Below are positions 33,282 to 43,445 of a stretch of 64,000 bases of DNA, in pieces. Position numbers and translations under genes: made by a program. Position 1 is the first letter of the stretch. Every line of letters begins with the position of its first letter. The notes under the pieces are model-generated. The model was not told the origin of the DNA and did not search any database. It saw only the letters and a list, made by a program, of their open reading frames with translations. Source of the stretch: an uncultured Aquiluna sp. (GTDB taxonomy: Bacteria; Actinomycetota; Actinomycetes; Actinomycetales; Microbacteriaceae). The stretch lies in the NCBI GenBank assembly GCA_905182225.1, contig CAJJAJ010000009.1, forward strand, positions 62,001-126,000, written 5' to 3'.

Positions 33282-34386
33282 GACTGCTCCTTGCTCGAGT
33301 TGCTCTTTGAAAAACCGGCCAGTACGTGTGAATTAGAGCGATGATCATCCATGCCCCAAAGATGATGATAACCGGAGCTGGATCGATCCAGAAAAAGAGC
33401 AGGAGACATAGAGACACAACCGTGGTCCAGTGATAGAAGACCAGCACCGCTCCCCGATGCGAGTGGCCCAGGTCCTGCAATTGGTGATGGAGGTGCTCTC
33501 GGTCCGCGGCAAAGGGAGATTGCCCCCTGCGCATCCTGCGAATTACAGCTAGCAGTAGATCCAACAGTGGCACTAACAGAATTACAACCGGCAGAACCAA
33601 TGGGATCAGGGCGGGCAGCAGGTCGTTTCTCGTGACGGTAGCAGGATCAATTGACCCGGTGACGGCGATAGCGCTGGTGGCCATCATCAGGCCCAGTAGC
33701 ATCGCCCCCGAATCACCCATGAATATTTTTGCGGGACTGAAATTATGCGGGAGAAAGCCTGCGATGGCACCTAATACAACCGCCGAAAGCATGCCGGCGA
33801 TCGAAAAATAGTCCGTTGGAGATGTCTGCTGAGCCAAAACGTAGCTATAGACAAAGAAAGCCAGAGTCCCGATGCCCACTACACCAGCTGCAAGACCATC
33901 AAGCCCGTCTATGAAGTTGACCGCGTTCATTACAAGCACCACCACGAAAACTGTTATTGCTAGAGAGACCCCAAAACTGCCCACGGTCAAACCACCAATC
34001 GGCAGTGAGACAATCTGCACACCGCTGGAAGCCAAGATCCAGGCTGCTGCTATTTGGCCGCCCATTTTAGCTGTCCAGTCAAGTTCAATTAGGTCATCCA
34101 GTAGCCCCACCACGACGATCAGTCCACCGGCTCCGACTATTGCCCAAATCGGACCTGGATCTCTGAATACCGATTCGAACCAACCGAACGATCCAGCAGC
34201 AATGATGCCGACCACGATTGCGAAAAAGATTGCCACTCCACCGATTCTTGGGGTGGGAGTCTTGTGGACATCGCGAGCTCTGATGGCAGGAGTGATGTCA
34301 TAGCGCTTTGCTAAGTACCGAACCCCCCAAGTCGCCAAATAGCTAACCACCGCAGTGATTATGGCGACTAGCAAGTATGCCCGCAC
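33271..34386 (-). CDS. MraY/WecA-family undecaprenyl-phosphate sugar-1-phosphate transferase
   Basis: DVHKTPTPRIGGVAIF, NAVNFIDGLDGLAAGV, FMGDSGAMLLG, DREHLHHQLQDLGHSHR. Confidence 0.92.
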   Translation of the reverse strand: MRAYLLVAIITAVVSYLATWGVRYLAKRYDITPAIRARDVHKTPTPRIGGVAIFFAIVVGIIAAGSFGWFESVFRDPGPIWAIVGAGGLIVVVGLLDDLIELDWTAKMGGQIAAAWILASSGVQIVSLPIGGLTVGSFGVSLAITVFVVVLVMNAVNFIDGLDGLAAGVVGIGTLAFFVYSYVLAQQTSPTDYFSIAGMLSAVVLGAIAGFLPHNFSPAKIFMGDSGAMLLGLMMATSAIAVTGSIDPATVTRNDLLPALIPLVLPVVILLVPLLDLLLAVIRRMRRGQSPFAADREHLHHQLQDLGHSHRGAVLVFYHWTTVVSLCLLLFFWIDPAPVIIIFGAWMIIALIHTYWPVFQRATRARSSLGK

Positions 34387-35048
34387 TAGTCGACCTCGAG
34401 CTCCACATCGCCAATCACGCTTCTGATTCGCTCGAGCGACAATGCGCCCTTTCGTAAAACGCGTATTGCTTCGCCATCTCTGACTTGAGTGAGATCCAAA
34501 ATAGTGGACGCTTCACCCTTTGGGCTACCTCCGCCGTCTAAATAGACAGGCACTTTGTCGCCAAAATAATCAAACGCTTGCTGCGCAGTAACAGCGGCCG
34601 CATTTCCGGTTGTATTGGCACTTGATACGGCCAGCGGCCCAACATCCTCGAGCAGTGCGAGGGTAATTTTATGATCCGGTACTCGAAGTGCGACTGTCCC
34701 CCGAGTCTCCCCTAAATCCCAATCCAGGGACGGCTGAGCTCGAAGAACCATGGTTAGGGCTCCGGGCCAAAAAGCTGCTGCCAACTTGCTTGCAACTAGA
34801 GGCAAGTCAGTGGCTAGCGCAGAAAGAGTTTCAACCTTTGGAATAAGCACCGGTGGTGGAACGCTTCTTTCTCTGCCCTTTGTTTTCAGGAGGAGCTCGA
34901 CAGCCTTTGGGCTAAAAGCGTCCACCGCAATGCCATAAACGGTATCGGTGGGGATTACAACCACCTCGTGGCGCTGCAAGGCCACTTTTGCCTGCCTGAA
35001 ACCTGTCAATAAGTCAGTGTCGACTGAACAGTCATATACTCGTTGCAT
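34386..35048 (-). CDS. tsaC: L-threonylcarbamoyladenylate synthase (YrdC/Sua5 family)
   Basis: VVIPTDTVYGIAVDAFSPKAVELLLKTKGR, WPGALTMVL, VALRVPDHK. Confidence 0.93.
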   Translation of the reverse strand: MQRVYDCSVDTDLLTGFRQAKVALQRHEVVVIPTDTVYGIAVDAFSPKAVELLLKTKGRERSVPPPVLIPKVETLSALATDLPLVASKLAAAFWPGALTMVLRAQPSLDWDLGETRGTVALRVPDHKITLALLEDVGPLAVSSANTTGNAAAVTAQQAFDYFGDKVPVYLDGGGSPKGEASTILDLTQVRDGEAIRVLRKGALSLERIRSVIGDVELEVD

Positions 35049-35060
35049 ATCTGCCTCCGG

Positions 35061-35897
35061 CTAAGCTGTCGCACTCACGGCGCGAAGTCTTCCGGTTGAA
35101 TCCGGATGGACTTGAATCCTGCGCCAATTGTTTTCTAATAGTAATTCACAGATCGAATCAGACTGACCATCGGCATGCTCCAAAACAAGCAATCCACCTT
35201 CTCTCAGTATCAGCTTCGTGGTTGCAACGAGATCTCGAACGATATCTAGTCCATCTTCGCCACCGTACAAGGCAAGAGCTGGATCATAATCCCTGACTTC
35301 TTGGTCAAGTGGAACCATGCTGTTGGGAATGTAAGGGGGATTGGAAATAATCAAGTCAAATTGTGGCAAATTACCAATTAGCTCCATAAAGTCACCCTCA
35401 AGCAAATCGACATTTGCCCCGAGTCCGCTGATGTTTGCCCGCGCAAATTCTGCGGCAGCGCTTGATAATTCAATGGCGGTTACTTTTGCATTAGTTTCCT
35501 TGGCAATCGAAATCGCGATTGCACCTGAGCCGGTTCCGATGTCCAATGCCCTAGGTTCTCCTGGCAACAAAGCCAGGAAATCAATTGCGACCTGAACAAC
35601 CTGCTCGGTCTCTGGGCGTGGAATGAAAACACCCTCGCCAACACTGAGCTCTATTGAGCGAAAAGGCGCCTTGCCGGTAATGTGCTGGAGGGGAACTCTG
35701 CTGCAGCGCAGCTCTACTAGATCAAAAAATCCGCTTGGTGCCTCGAGGTCAGCATTAAGAACTAGCTGAGTAGCTAATTCACCCCTTGAGATTTCCAGGC
35801 AATGGCACATCAGCAGCTCTGCCTCTGCCGCCGCCGAAATTATCCCTGCGGCCGAAAGAGAAGCTTCGGCCTGTTTCAAAGAAGTGGAAGCGAGCAC
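35061..35897 (-). CDS. prmC: Peptide chain release factor N5-glutamine methyltransferase
   Basis: IPRPETEQVV, ALDIGTGSGAIAIS, DLIISNPPYIP. Confidence 0.95.
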   Translation of the reverse strand: MLASTSLKQAEASLSAAGIISAAAEAELLMCHCLEISRGELATQLVLNADLEAPSGFFDLVELRCSRVPLQHITGKAPFRSIELSVGEGVFIPRPETEQVVQVAIDFLALLPGEPRALDIGTGSGAIAISIAKETNAKVTAIELSSAAAEFARANISGLGANVDLLEGDFMELIGNLPQFDLIISNPPYIPNSMVPLDQEVRDYDPALALYGGEDGLDIVRDLVATTKLILREGGLLVLEHADGQSDSICELLLENNWRRIQVHPDSTGRLRAVSATA

Positions 35898-36973
35898 TAG
35901 CTATCGCCGAATGCCGCCAGCTGGGCCTCTTCGTCGGTTTGGATGCAAGACTGCACCACCGGCTCCAAAGCTCCGTCCATCACCTGATCCAAGTTGTATG
36001 ACTTATAACCAGTGCGATGATCAGCAATCCGGTTCTCAGGAAAGTTATAAGTTCTGATGCGCTCGGAGCGGTCGACGCTTCTGACTTGCGACTTTCTAGC
36101 CGCAGACAGCTCGGCGTTTAGCTCTTCTTGTTGAGCCGCCAAAATCCTCGCACGCAGAACTCGCATCGCCGCATCACGGTTCTGCAGCTGAGACTTTTCG
36201 TTCTGCATTGAAACCACGATGCCCGTTGGCAAGTGAGTTATTCGAACAGCGGAGTCAGTTGTGTTAACTGACTGGCCGCCAGGTCCGGAAGAACGAAAGA
36301 CGTCAATTCGAATGTCGTTCTGAGAAATCTCTACTTCTTCAGGCTCGTCAACCTCGGGGAAAGCTAAAACACCTACCGCTGAGGTGTGAATTCTTCCCTG
36401 AGTTTCAGTCACGGGAACTCGCTGAACCCTGTGGACTCCACCCTCATATTTCATGTGCGCCCAAACACCCTGGGCCGGATCCGTTGCATTTGACTTAATG
36501 GCAACCTGAACGTCTTTGATTCCGCCCAAATCGCTCTCTGTCTTGCTAAGAACCTCGGTTTTCCAACCTTTAGAGGTCGCGTAGTGCAAATACATCCTCA
36601 AAAGATCGGCTGCGAACAGAGCCGACTCGGCCCCCCCTTCGCCGGCCTTGACTTCGATAATTACATCTCTGCCGTCATCCGGGTCTCTTGGGATAAGTAG
36701 CCGTCTGAGCTTTTCGCTGGCTTCGGCAAGTTGCTTTTCCAAGATTGGAAGTTCCTCAGCAAATGCGACATCCTCTTTAGATAGTTCCTTGGCTGCGGCC
36801 AAGTCATCATCCAAACCGCGCACCAACTCATCAGCGCCCATAATGGCGCTCAGCTCGGCATAGCGTCTATTAATCTTCTTAGCCAAACCAGGGTTGGTGT
36901 GGATTGCCGAGTCACTGAGTTGCTCCTGCAAACTCGCGTGCTCAGCCCTTAGGCCCGCAAGCGAATCAACCAA
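35897..36973 (-). CDS. prfA: Peptide chain release factor 1
   Basis: [26 protein letters not shown] (GGQ) with RF1-type codon-recognition region. Confidence 0.97.
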   Translation of the reverse strand: MVDSLAGLRAEHASLQEQLSDSAIHTNPGLAKKINRRYAELSAIMGADELVRGLDDDLAAAKELSKEDVAFAEELPILEKQLAEASEKLRRLLIPRDPDDGRDVIIEVKAGEGGAESALFAADLLRMYLHYATSKGWKTEVLSKTESDLGGIKDVQVAIKSNATDPAQGVWAHMKYEGGVHRVQRVPVTETQGRIHTSAVGVLAFPEVDEPEEVEISQNDIRIDVFRSSGPGGQSVNTTDSAVRITHLPTGIVVSMQNEKSQLQNRDAAMRVLRARILAAQQEELNAELSAARKSQVRSVDRSERIRTYNFPENRIADHRTGYKSYNLDQVMDGALEPVVQSCIQTDEEAQLAAFGDS

Positions 36974-36974
36974 G

Positions 36975-38663
36975 TTATTCTCCGTCGGAATCCGAAGGAA
37001 CTGGCATTGACTTCTCCAGCTTCAGCAAGAACTCAACGTTGCTCGCTGTTTCCTTCAAGCGGTTGAGAACTAACTCGAGGGCCTGCTGCTGCTCAAGACC
37101 TGCAAGTGCTCTGCGGAGCTTCCAAATAATCTTGGTCTCCTGAGGGCTCATTAGAAGCTCTTCACGTCTGGTGCCAGATGCATTGATGTCAACGGCAGGG
37201 AAGATTCGCTTGTCAGCAAGCTGACGTGAGAGCCTGAGCTCCATGTTTCCGGTTCCCTTGAACTCCTCGAAGATAACCTCGTCCATTTTGGATCCGGTAT
37301 CAACAAGGGCAGTCGCCAAAATGGTCAGCGATCCACCGAATTCAATGTTTCTGGCGGCACCAAAGAAACGCTTCGGTGGGTAGAGAGCAGAAGAATCAAC
37401 TCCTCCGGACAAAATTCGTCCAGATGCCGGTGCACTCAGGTTGTAGGCACGACCCAATCTCGTGATTGAGTCAAGCAAAATAACTACATCATGACCCATC
37501 TCCACCAGGCGCTTTGCGCGCTCAATAGCGAGCTCGGCAACCGTTGTGTGATCCTCTGCAGGACGATCAAATGTGGATGCAATTACCTCACCCTTGACGG
37601 TGCGCTGCATGTCCGTAACTTCTTCTGGTCGCTCGTCAACCAAAACAACCATCAGGTGTACCTCAGGGTTGTTGGTTGAAATAGCGTTGGCAATAGCCTG
37701 AAGAACTAGTGTCTTACCGGCCTTTGGCGGCGAAACAATAAGTCCACGCTGCCCCTTGCCGATTGGAGCAACTAGGTCAATAATTCTCGTCGAGAGGCGT
37801 TTGTTGTCAGTTTCTAGACGCAATCGAGTGTCCGGGTAAAGCGGAGTCAACTTACCAAACTCAACCCTCTCAGCCGACTCTTCAAGAGTCTGCCCGTTCA
37901 AGCTTTCAATCTTGACTAAAGCATTGAATTTTTGACGCTGATTGCTCTCGTTATCACGTGGTTGACGAATCGAACCGACAACCGCATCGCCCTTACGCAT
38001 GCCGTATTTCTTTACCTGCCCCAAGGAAACGTAAACATCGTTATCGCCGGGAAGGTAACCGGAGGTTCGGAGGAACGCGTAGTTGTCGAGCACGTCCAAA
38101 ATTCCAGCAACTGGGATCAGGACATCATCTTCACTTACTTCAGGCTCTGCTTCATCCTGTGATCCACGTCCACGTCCACGATCGCGGTCACGATCGCGGT
38201 AACGTCCACGTCGGTTACGGTTTCCACCGCGACGCTCGTCATCCCTGTCGCGTTGGTTTTCGCGGTCACCGCTTCGGGTTTCGCTATCTTCTTTATTTGA
38301 ACGTTCTGGCCTTTGACCAGTTTTTGGCTCAGCGTCGTTAGCAGAGTCGGTCTTTTTCTCTGACCGATCGTTGTTGGAAGCCGGCTTGCTTGAGCCGGTC
38401 TTGTCGCTGGAAGATTCAGATGAGGACTTCTTGGCAGAAGCCTCAGAAGTTTCAGAAGATTCAGGAGTTGACTTAGAGGCAGTGCTGCGGCGCCTGGCCG
38501 GTGCCTTCTTTGGCTCGGCGTCTGAATTGGCCTCAGGCTTGTCAGCCTTGACTGTTTTACTTGCTTGCTTTGGAGCCTCGCTGGCTACCTTGGTTTCTGA
38601 CGAATCAGAACCGGTCGCTCGCCTGGAACGGCGAACGGGCTTATCTTGTTGGATTTCATCCAT
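36975..38663 (-). CDS. rho: Transcription termination factor Rho with long N-terminal extension
   Basis: [41 protein letters not shown]-terminal Lys/Ser/Glu- and Arg/Gly/Asp-rich extension. Confidence 0.97.
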   Translation of the reverse strand: MDEIQQDKPVRRSRRATGSDSSETKVASEAPKQASKTVKADKPEANSDAEPKKAPARRRSTASKSTPESSETSEASAKKSSSESSSDKTGSSKPASNNDRSEKKTDSANDAEPKTGQRPERSNKEDSETRSGDRENQRDRDDERRGGNRNRRGRYRDRDRDRGRGRGSQDEAEPEVSEDDVLIPVAGILDVLDNYAFLRTSGYLPGDNDVYVSLGQVKKYGMRKGDAVVGSIRQPRDNESNQRQKFNALVKIESLNGQTLEESAERVEFGKLTPLYPDTRLRLETDNKRLSTRIIDLVAPIGKGQRGLIVSPPKAGKTLVLQAIANAISTNNPEVHLMVVLVDERPEEVTDMQRTVKGEVIASTFDRPAEDHTTVAELAIERAKRLVEMGHDVVILLDSITRLGRAYNLSAPASGRILSGGVDSSALYPPKRFFGAARNIEFGGSLTILATALVDTGSKMDEVIFEEFKGTGNMELRLSRQLADKRIFPAVDINASGTRREELLMSPQETKIIWKLRRALAGLEQQQALELVLNRLKETASNVEFLLKLEKSMPVPSDSDGE

Positions 38664-38736
38664 GTTTGTTATTACTCATTTCTATGCGGCGAACTGCCGT
38701 TGTGTTGAAACTTGAGAAAGATACAGTGGCGGGCTT

Positions 38737-39654
38737 TTAGGTGCCTGATCCTGACTGCACTAAAAGACTAGCACCTTTGACATCAACCGCAAGGGCTAAA
38801 ACTCTCCAGTCGGGGAAAGAGCTCTCGACAAGAGATATGGCTGCCATTCGTTTTGCCGGGTCGTCTTCCAAAACCAAAACCGAAGGACCCGCCCCAGACA
38901 CCACTGCCGGATGGCCTTGGGCTCTCAACTTTTCAATCAGAGCCGATGTTTCCGGCATTGCGCTATATCGGTAGCTCTGGTGCAACCGGTCCTCGGTTGC
39001 CGCCAACATTAGTTCTGGGCTCTGGGTTAGCGCCGCAACCAGCAGTGCCGACCTGGAAACGTTGAATACGGCATCAGTGTGTGGGACAGATTCCGGCTGC
39101 AAGCTTCTGGCTAGCTTTGTGGACATCTGATGCGGTGGAACCAAGACCAATGGAGAAACTCCTCGATGAACCGTTAGTTTCTTGTGTCGAGGAACCCCGT
39201 CCTCCTCCACCCATGCAATGGTCAAACCGCCAAATAGTGCCGGCGCAACATTGTCGGGGTGACCCTCTAGTTCCGTGGCAAACGCCAAAAGTTGTTGTTC
39301 ACTAATTTCAATCTCGTCTTGCAAGAGACCGGCTGCAAGCATGATGCCACCGGCTACCGCTGCTCCAGAAGAGCCCATTCCTCTGCCGTGAGGAATGTTG
39401 TTTTCGCATCTAATTTTTAGACCCGGGACTTTTTTACCGAGCTTGTTGAAAACTAGGGCCAAAGACTTATAAATCAGATTTGATTCATCTAGAGGAATGT
39501 CGCCGACCCCCTCACCCGAAACTGAAATTCCTAGACCCGAGGACACTACTTCTGCTTCGTAGCTGTCGTAAAAGGAAAGTGCCATGCCTAGAGTGTCGAA
39601 GCCAGGGCCGAGGTTGGCAGTGGTTGCTGGGATTTTAACAGTTACTATTTTCAC
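38737..39654 (-). CDS. thrB: Homoserine kinase
   Basis: VKIPATTANLGPGFDTLGMAL, IPHGRGMGSSGAAVAGG. Confidence 0.96.
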   Translation of the reverse strand: MKIVTVKIPATTANLGPGFDTLGMALSFYDSYEAEVVSSGLGISVSGEGVGDIPLDESNLIYKSLALVFNKLGKKVPGLKIRCENNIPHGRGMGSSGAAVAGGIMLAAGLLQDEIEISEQQLLAFATELEGHPDNVAPALFGGLTIAWVEEDGVPRHKKLTVHRGVSPLVLVPPHQMSTKLARSLQPESVPHTDAVFNVSRSALLVAALTQSPELMLAATEDRLHQSYRYSAMPETSALIEKLRAQGHPAVVSGAGPSVLVLEDDPAKRMAAISLVESSFPDWRVLALAVDVKGASLLVQSGSGT

Positions 39655-40733
39655 TTTTCGCGCTCCAGTCCCAGGATTCCAGCCACCGCGTCGGCGGTTG
39701 CTCCAACCTTTTTTGGCTTGATTGAGCGACCACGCTCGTCTTTTAGAGCCCAGTCGGGATCTTTCAGGCCGTGGCCTGTAACTGTAACCACCACGGTGTT
39801 CACGGCCGGGAGGTTTCCCTGCTGCTCTAGTTTATAAAGACCTGCAGCACCGGTTGCACTCGAAGGCTCAACGAAAACGCCGCACTCCTGAGACAAGAAT
39901 CGATGCATCCATAAAATTTGCTTGTCACTAACGGCATCAAAACCGCCGTCGGAGTCCCGCTTCGCCTCTTGAGCTAAATCCCAAGAAGCCGGATTGCCGA
40001 TCCTGATGGCAGTGGCTATAGTTTCCGGCTTTGCCACCGGTGATCCCTTGATGAATGGAGCAGATCCCTCAGCCTGAATGCCATAGAGCTTCGGAAGCTT
40101 CTTGATTCTCCCATCCGAAACTTCTTCCCGGTAACCAAGGTGGTAGGCGGAGATGTTGCCGGCATTGCCCAGCGGCATCGCGTGGAGATCTGGTGCCTCA
40201 CCAAGAACATCGACCACTTCAAAAGCCGCTGTCTTTTGTCCTTGAAGTCGGTAAGGGTTTACGGAGTTCACCAAGAACACCGGATAGTTTTCACTTAACT
40301 CACGCGCAAGCCGAAGGCAGTCATCGAAGTTTCCACGAACCTGCAAAATCTTTGCCTTGTGTGCGACGGCCTGAGACAGCTTTCCCCAAGAAATTTTTCC
40401 GGCGGGCACCAATACAACTGACTGCATTCCGGCCTTAACAGCGTAGGCCGCTGCGGCTGCGGAAGTGTTCCCCGTAGAGGCAGCTATCACCGCTTTGGCG
40501 CCGTGAGCTTTTGCCTTTGAGACAGCGGTAGTCATTCCTCGGTCCTTGAACGATCCGGTTGGGTTCATTCCTTCAAATTTCAAGTGAACATTTCCCACGT
40601 CCAACAACTTTGCAAGAGCAGGTGCCTCGATTAGAGGAGTGCCGCCTTCGCCCAAGGTCACAATCGGATCCCCAGTTTCAAATGGCAACCGATCCATGTA
40701 CTCGCGAATTACTCCTCGCCATTGGTGCGCCAT
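39651..40733 (-). CDS. thrC: Threonine synthase
   Basis: LGEGGTPLIEAPALA, FEGMNPTGSFKDRGMTTAVSKA. Confidence 0.96.
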   Translation of the reverse strand: MAHQWRGVIREYMDRLPFETGDPIVTLGEGGTPLIEAPALAKLLDVGNVHLKFEGMNPTGSFKDRGMTTAVSKAKAHGAKAVIAASTGNTSAAAAAYAVKAGMQSVVLVPAGKISWGKLSQAVAHKAKILQVRGNFDDCLRLARELSENYPVFLVNSVNPYRLQGQKTAAFEVVDVLGEAPDLHAMPLGNAGNISAYHLGYREEVSDGRIKKLPKLYGIQAEGSAPFIKGSPVAKPETIATAIRIGNPASWDLAQEAKRDSDGGFDAVSDKQILWMHRFLSQECGVFVEPSSATGAAGLYKLEQQGNLPAVNTVVVTVTGHGLKDPDWALKDERGRSIKPKKVGATADAVAGILGLEREK

Positions 40734-42037
40734 CAGAGCCCTTCCACCCGGATTACCGAGTTCACGTTTACGACCGCCGCATTTTTGCTAAGAGCAACTG
40801 CTACTTTTTCCAGGTCGGATTCCAAAGCCACGTGTGTCATCACGGTTAGCACCGCAGCCGCATCCTGATCCGCTGGACTCTGCTGAACAGTCTCGACGCT
40901 CACTCCATTTTCGGCAAACACCGATGCTATCGACGCCAGCACTCCGGCCTCATCGGAAACCTCGAGAGTGATTTGGAATCTGGTAACAACTGACTGAACC
41001 GGAAGGATTTCTAAATTCGCATGGGTTGAGTCTGCAAGTCCTGGCCCTCCTGCCAAGTGGCGCTTAGCAGCGCTAACCAAGTCGCCAAGGATGGCTGAGG
41101 CTGTTTCCTTTCCACCGGCACCTGCGCCGTAAAACATCAGCTCCCCGGCCGACTCTGCTTCAACAAAAACGGCGTTGTAGGCTCCGCGAACCGCAGCGAG
41201 AGGGTGAGACAGGGGAATCAAAGTCGGGTGGACCCTAATTACTATTCCTTCCTTATCACCATTCGAGGCGCGTTCGCAGATCGCCAAAAGCTTCACCGCG
41301 TAACCGGCTGTGCGAGCAGCGTTAATTTGTTGGGCAGTGATCTTTGTTATTCCCTCGCGATAAACGGACTCGACCGGAACCTCTGAGTGAAAAGCCAAGG
41401 ACGCGATGATCGACGCCTTACTCTGAGCGTCAAAGCCCTCAATGTCTGCGGTTGGGTCGGCTTCGGCGTAACCAAGCTTCTTCGCAAGTTCCAGAGCGTC
41501 ACCAAACTCAGCGCCGGTTGACTCCATTCGATCCAAAATAAAATTAGTCGTGCCGTTGACGATACCCATCACCCGGTTTATTTTGTCGCCGGCCAAAGAC
41601 TCACGCAGCGGCCTGATAATCGGTATTGCCCCTGCTACAGCGGCCTCAAAATAAAGCTGGGCGCCAAGCTGGTCAGCCAATCCGAATAATTCCGGTCCAT
41701 GGGCCGCAATGAGGGCCTTATTGGCGGTGACAACATCAGCACCAGACTCGAGCGCAAGCTTGATCCAAGACCTGGCCGGCTCAATGCCTCCAATTAGTTC
41801 AATGACTACGTCGCTACCAAGAATTAGTGATTCAGCATCCTCGGTCAATAACTCCTCTGGCAAATCAAAATCTCGCTCCGCCTTCAAATTTCTTACCGCG
41901 ATACCTGAAAGCTCGAGGGTCGTTCCTACTCGGCTCGCAAGCTCTTCAGAGTTCTCAAGAAGCAACCTGGCTACCTGCGACCCGACCGAGCCTGCTCCCA
42001 ATAGTGCAACTCTGATTGGTCTATACGCGCTTTGCAT
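40733..42037 (-). CDS. hom: Homoserine dehydrogenase with ACT domain
   Basis: VALLGAGSVGSQVARLL, NGTTNFILDRM, GYAEADPTADIEGFDAQSKASIIASLAF. Confidence 0.96.
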   Translation of the reverse strand: MQSAYRPIRVALLGAGSVGSQVARLLLENSEELASRVGTTLELSGIAVRNLKAERDFDLPEELLTEDAESLILGSDVVIELIGGIEPARSWIKLALESGADVVTANKALIAAHGPELFGLADQLGAQLYFEAAVAGAIPIIRPLRESLAGDKINRVMGIVNGTTNFILDRMESTGAEFGDALELAKKLGYAEADPTADIEGFDAQSKASIIASLAFHSEVPVESVYREGITKITAQQINAARTAGYAVKLLAICERASNGDKEGIVIRVHPTLIPLSHPLAAVRGAYNAVFVEAESAGELMFYGAGAGGKETASAILGDLVSAAKRHLAGGPGLADSTHANLEILPVQSVVTRFQITLEVSDEAGVLASIASVFAENGVSVETVQQSPADQDAAAVLTVMTHVALESDLEKVAVALSKNAAVVNVNSVIRVEGL

Positions 42038-42039
42038 TT

Positions 42040-43443
42040 CTAAGCCTCTCCTGGCTCAAAGCCGGCATCTCGATTTAGCAAATCTCTCTCGGTTTCCGCC
42101 CTGATAAGCACCCTGGCGGCACCGCCCTTGACTGCTATAACAGCAGGTCTAGGCAGATAGTTGTAATTAGAAGATAGCGAAAAGCAATACGCTCCGGTTG
42201 CTGGCACGGCGAGCAAATCATTAACCGACACATCGGCTGGCAATAATGCATGTCTCACAACAATGTCGCCTGACTCACAGTGCTTACCAACGACTCGACT
42301 AAGTGTTGCTTCGGCATCGGACGAACGAGAGGCAATCGCCGCACTGTACTCGGCCTCGTAAAGAGCGGACCTGATGTTGTCGCTCATGCCGCCGTCGACG
42401 CTTACATACTTTCTTGAAGCCGCGGCGCCTTGGTCTGTTACGTGAACATCCTTGAGGGTTCCGACGGAGTAAATTGTTACGCCGGCAGGCCCGGCGATAA
42501 CCCTGCCGGGCTCAAACGCAAGCGCAGGCACCGGAATTCCAAGCTGCTCGCACTTCTGGGCTACGGCGGTTGTTATTCGGCCGGCCATTTCATCCAGCGG
42601 CAATGGCCGGTCAGCCTGGGTGTAGCTGATACCGAAGCCTCCACCGAGATTCAGTTCTGGAACATCTCCACCGGCCAAAAGCTTCGCATGCACTTCAAGT
42701 AAGCGCTCAGCAGCCGCAACAAAACCGTCAACAACAAAGATTTGCGATCCTATGTGCGAGTGAAGTCCTAAAAACTTCAACTGCGAGTGGGACCGAATCT
42801 TTTCGACCATGTCTGGCACGTCGACCAGAGCGATACCAAATTTTTGGTCCTCACGCGCGGTTGCCAAGTATTCATGGGTAAACGCGTGGACGCCAGTGTT
42901 TACTCGCAGCCGAACTGCTTGGACTTTGTCCTGAGCGCTTGCGACCGAGGCAATGCGCTCTATCTCTAGTTCTGAGTCAATGACAATGGCCCCGACTCCA
43001 GCCGAAATAGCTCGGCCGATTTCGACGAGTGACTTATTGTTCCCGTGAAGTCCGATTCTCGGTCCTTCAATTCCGGCAGCCAGGGCTACTGCTAGCTCTC
43101 CGCTTGTAGAAACATCTATCGAAAGACCAGCTTGGTCAACCCACCTAACCACCTCGGTTGTCAAGAGCGCCTTGGAAGCGTAATAGCACTTGGCAGTCGT
43201 GCCAATTTTCTGGGCGGCATCGGAGAAGGCTCTGCGCGTGCTCATAAGACGCGACTCAAAATCCTCTTGGTCGACAACATAAAGCGGAGAACCAAACTGA
43301 CGGACTAGGTCAGAAGCGGTCTGACCGCCAACTAAAAGCTCGCCGCGTTCATTGCGCTTGGCAGTTCTCGGCCAAATTCTTGGATCCAGCTCGGAAAGGC
43401 TAGCTGGCGTCTCCAGCCACTCAGGCGTGAGCGGATTCTTCAT
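42040..43443 (-). CDS. lysA: Diaminopimelate decarboxylase
   Basis: YYASKALLTTEVVRWV (PLP-Lys), LGLHSHIGSQIF, EPGRVIAGPAGVTIY. Confidence 0.96.
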   Translation of the reverse strand: MKNPLTPEWLETPASLSELDPRIWPRTAKRNERGELLVGGQTASDLVRQFGSPLYVVDQEDFESRLMSTRRAFSDAAQKIGTTAKCYYASKALLTTEVVRWVDQAGLSIDVSTSGELAVALAAGIEGPRIGLHGNNKSLVEIGRAISAGVGAIVIDSELEIERIASVASAQDKVQAVRLRVNTGVHAFTHEYLATAREDQKFGIALVDVPDMVEKIRSHSQLKFLGLHSHIGSQIFVVDGFVAAAERLLEVHAKLLAGGDVPELNLGGGFGISYTQADRPLPLDEMAGRITTAVAQKCEQLGIPVPALAFEPGRVIAGPAGVTIYSVGTLKDVHVTDQGAAASRKYVSVDGGMSDNIRSALYEAEYSAAIASRSSDAEATLSRVVGKHCESGDIVVRHALLPADVSVNDLLAVPATGAYCFSLSSNYNYLPRPAVIAVKGGAARVLIRAETERDLLNRDAGFEPGEA

Positions 43444-43445
43444 AG

